Positions 62,503-64,000 of a stretch of DNA of 64,000 nucleotides are shown piece by piece. Under the pieces are notes generated by a model. That model ran no database searches. It was not told the origin of the DNA and was given only the letters and a program-made list of their open reading frames with translations. The first letter of the stretch is position 1, and the number at the start of each line of letters is the position of its first letter. Origin of the DNA: Silene latifolia (lineage: Eukaryota > Streptophyta > Magnoliopsida > Caryophyllales > Caryophyllaceae); NCBI RefSeq assembly GCF_048544455.1, contig NC_133534.1, positions 35,898,217-35,962,216 of the forward strand, given 5' to 3'. Made by a program: the position numbers and the translations under genes.

Positions 62503-63150
62503 GTGAGAGGCAGCAGCAATTGGTACTTGGACAGTGGATGTTCACGTCATATGACGGGAAGTAGAAACAAATTTCTCTCACTAGAAGCCTACAATGGTGG
62601 CACCGAGATGTTTGGTGACAATAAGAAAGGTGAAATTATTGCAATCGGGAAGGTTGATAAGTCATCGTCACAATGTGTCGACAAAGTGTTGCTTGTCAAA
62701 GGTTTGAAGCATAATCTCCTTAGCATATCTCAATTGTGTGATAATGGTAATATTGTTGAATTTTGTGCTAGTGAATGTCGTGTCTTAGATGGTAATACAA
62801 GGGAAGTTGTTCTAGAAGGAAAACGTGTTAAAGATGTTTATTTGACTAATCTTTTTGCATTGTCTAGTCGTACCATGTCTTGTATGAGTGCTTTGAAAAA
62901 GAACGACCCATGGCTTTGGCATAAGAGATTAGGTCACGTAAATGCTAGAACATTGAACACCCTTAAGCGACTTGACTTAGTCGACGGCATTCCTAACATA
63001 AAATTCGACTTTAATAGTTTGTGTGATGATTGTGCTAAGGGGAAGCAAGTAAGAAGCTCCTTTAAATCCAAAACGTTCGTTAGTACATCTAAACCTCTTG
63101 AGTTACTTCATATTGATCTATGTGGTCCTATGCGTGTTAGAAGTAAATGA
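62503..63150 (+). pseudogene. SIRE-type protease and integrase N-terminal part
   Basis: Open frame of 215 residues. The protease site is WYLDSGCSRHMTG (D-S-G intact), VLLVKGLKHNLLSISQLCD closes that domain, and the pre-integrase zinc finger has WLWHKRLGHVNARTL and CDDCAKGKQ (HHCC all visible). LLHIDLCGP opens the integrase core. It ends at a TGA (63,148-63,150) in frame with what follows. Confidence 0.85.
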
Positions 63151-64000
63151 GGTAGTCGTTTCTTATGTGTGATTGTTGACGATTTTTCACGATTTGTTTG
63201 GCTTTTCTTCTTGAGTTCTAAAGATGAAGTATTTGATGAATTTTTAATTTGGTTGAAAAAGGTCCAAAACAAGTTTGATAAAAAGCTCATATCTTTGAGA
63301 TCTGACCATGAAACCGAATTTGAAAATTCCTCATTTATTACTTATTGTGATGAGCACGGTATTAGCCATCACTTTTCCGCGCGTGCTACGCCTTAACAAA
63401 ACGGGGTTGTAGAGCGTATGAACCGTACACTTGAAAACATGGATAGGACTATGCTCATTAGTAGTAAGTTGCTAAAGAATTTTTGGGCCAAAGCCGTCAA
63501 CACATCATGTCACATTTATAACCGTGCTATGATCCGAAAAATGCTTAACAAAACACCCTACGAGTTGCTTAAAGGAAGAAAGCCTAATTTATCCTATTTG
63601 AAATGCTTTGGAAGCAAATGTTTTGTTCACAACAATGGAAAAGATAATTTGGGTAAATTCGATGCTCGTAGTGATGAGGCCGTATTTGTCGGTTATTCGG
63701 ATCGTAGCAAGGCTTATAAAGTGTATAATAAACGAACCATGAAAATGGAAGAAAGTGTGCATGTCATATTTGATGAGTCTAGTCTTTTTCATTCTCATAC
63801 AAAGGAAGAGGATGATGAAGATGATGAGGACTATGAGCTTGGAATTATTCGACATGACATGGATGATGTACACGAGGAGAATGAACAAGAGGAGCAGAAT
63901 CAACAGTCGGATCAACTGTTGATTGAAGGAACTGGCCAAGAGACAGAGGGAACAGAACCACTTGAACCACAAAATGAGGCTACGACATCCAGGGGGAATG
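63151..64000 (+). pseudogene. SIRE-type integrase core and C-terminal part, runs off window
   Basis: Continues the previous frame. VIVDDFSRFVWLFFL, RSDHETEFENS (second Asp) and, after a TAA at 63,394-63,396, QNGVVERMNRTLE (Glu). Then FWAKAVNTSCHIYNR, KTPYELLKGRKPNLSYLKCF and AVFVGYSDRSKAYKVYN. The last part is acidic (EEDDEDDEDYE). The TAA sits where related proteins have Gln in PQQNG, which a single C-to-T change explains. Confidence 0.85.

Larger units (their letters stand above)
51074..64000 (+). mobile_element. Ty1/copia SIRE-type retrotransposon, 3' part beyond window
   Basis: Starts TGAAGAG at 51,074 and the 5' LTR ends CTCTTCA at 60,408, a 7-base terminal inverted repeat. A tRNA-Met primer site and a long gag-pol with copia order (gag, protease, integrase) follow to the window edge. 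The 5' LTR is interrupted by a 7.7 kb element. The length of LTR (about 1.6 kb without the insert), the long gag with coiled regions and the gag core YSWWKHRMEHYVKSTDYECW suggest the SIRE/Maximus group. The element is inserted in a LINE at 51,073. Many nonsense codons show it is dead. Confidence 0.85.

Overview
This is a plant nuclear window, most likely from a eudicot. It holds two intron-bearing host genes in a dense bed of nested retrotransposons, LINEs, MITEs and a Helitron. Retroelement lineages usual in Caryophyllales, and LTRs full of the palindrome ACTCGATCGAGT, make a Caryophyllaceae-like genome plausible. That placement is inference; no species-diagnostic gene is present.

Left block (1-14,273), all minus strand. 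A Ty3/gypsy element of Tat/Ogre type (RNase H and RT at the window edge, then protease, gag, PBS and a 2.4 kb 5' LTR) runs from 1 to about 7,899. It is inserted in the RNase H region of a decayed Ty1/copia element (7,900 to about 12,526). That copia element abuts a second, different Ogre-like LTR (about 12,527-14,273).

Middle block (14,274-40,524). A Harbinger-type MITE (15,498-15,811) is followed by a 5'-truncated LINE with a 12 bp target duplication, and then by a longer L1-type LINE on the minus strand with a probable 10 bp duplication. A second copy of the same MITE lies 311 bp upstream of the first host gene, a three-exon NAC transcription factor (22,759-24,255, +). The second host gene is a nine-exon brassinosteroid-signalling kinase of BSK1 type (26,301-32,591, -, about 500 aa). 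Small Stowaway-like MITEs sit in introns of both. Past BSK come diffuse repeats and a 4.3 kb non-coding Helitron (36,217-40,488) with a clear 3' hairpin/CTAG end and two tandem 5' ends.

Right block (40,525-64,000) is a set of nested insertions. A minus-strand LINE is cut twice. A complete Tekay-type chromovirus (41,637-49,861) lies in it, flanked by CGAAA on both sides. A SIRE-type copia element (51,074 to beyond the window) also lies in it. The SIRE 5' LTR is itself split by a 7.7 kb LTR element (51,818-59,550). That element has no polymerase but carries an open, once-frameshifted region resembling the Athila ORF1 family. Its LTR ends, PBS, pre-LTR hairpin, structured LTR block and palindrome arrays match those of the Tekay element, so it looks like a non-autonomous partner of it.

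The most unusual signals are the shared palindrome arrays and hairpin series in these two LTR families, and the Athila-like coding region carried between Tekay-type ends. Almost all TE coding regions are broken by stops or frameshifts. Only NAC and BSK look like intact host genes.
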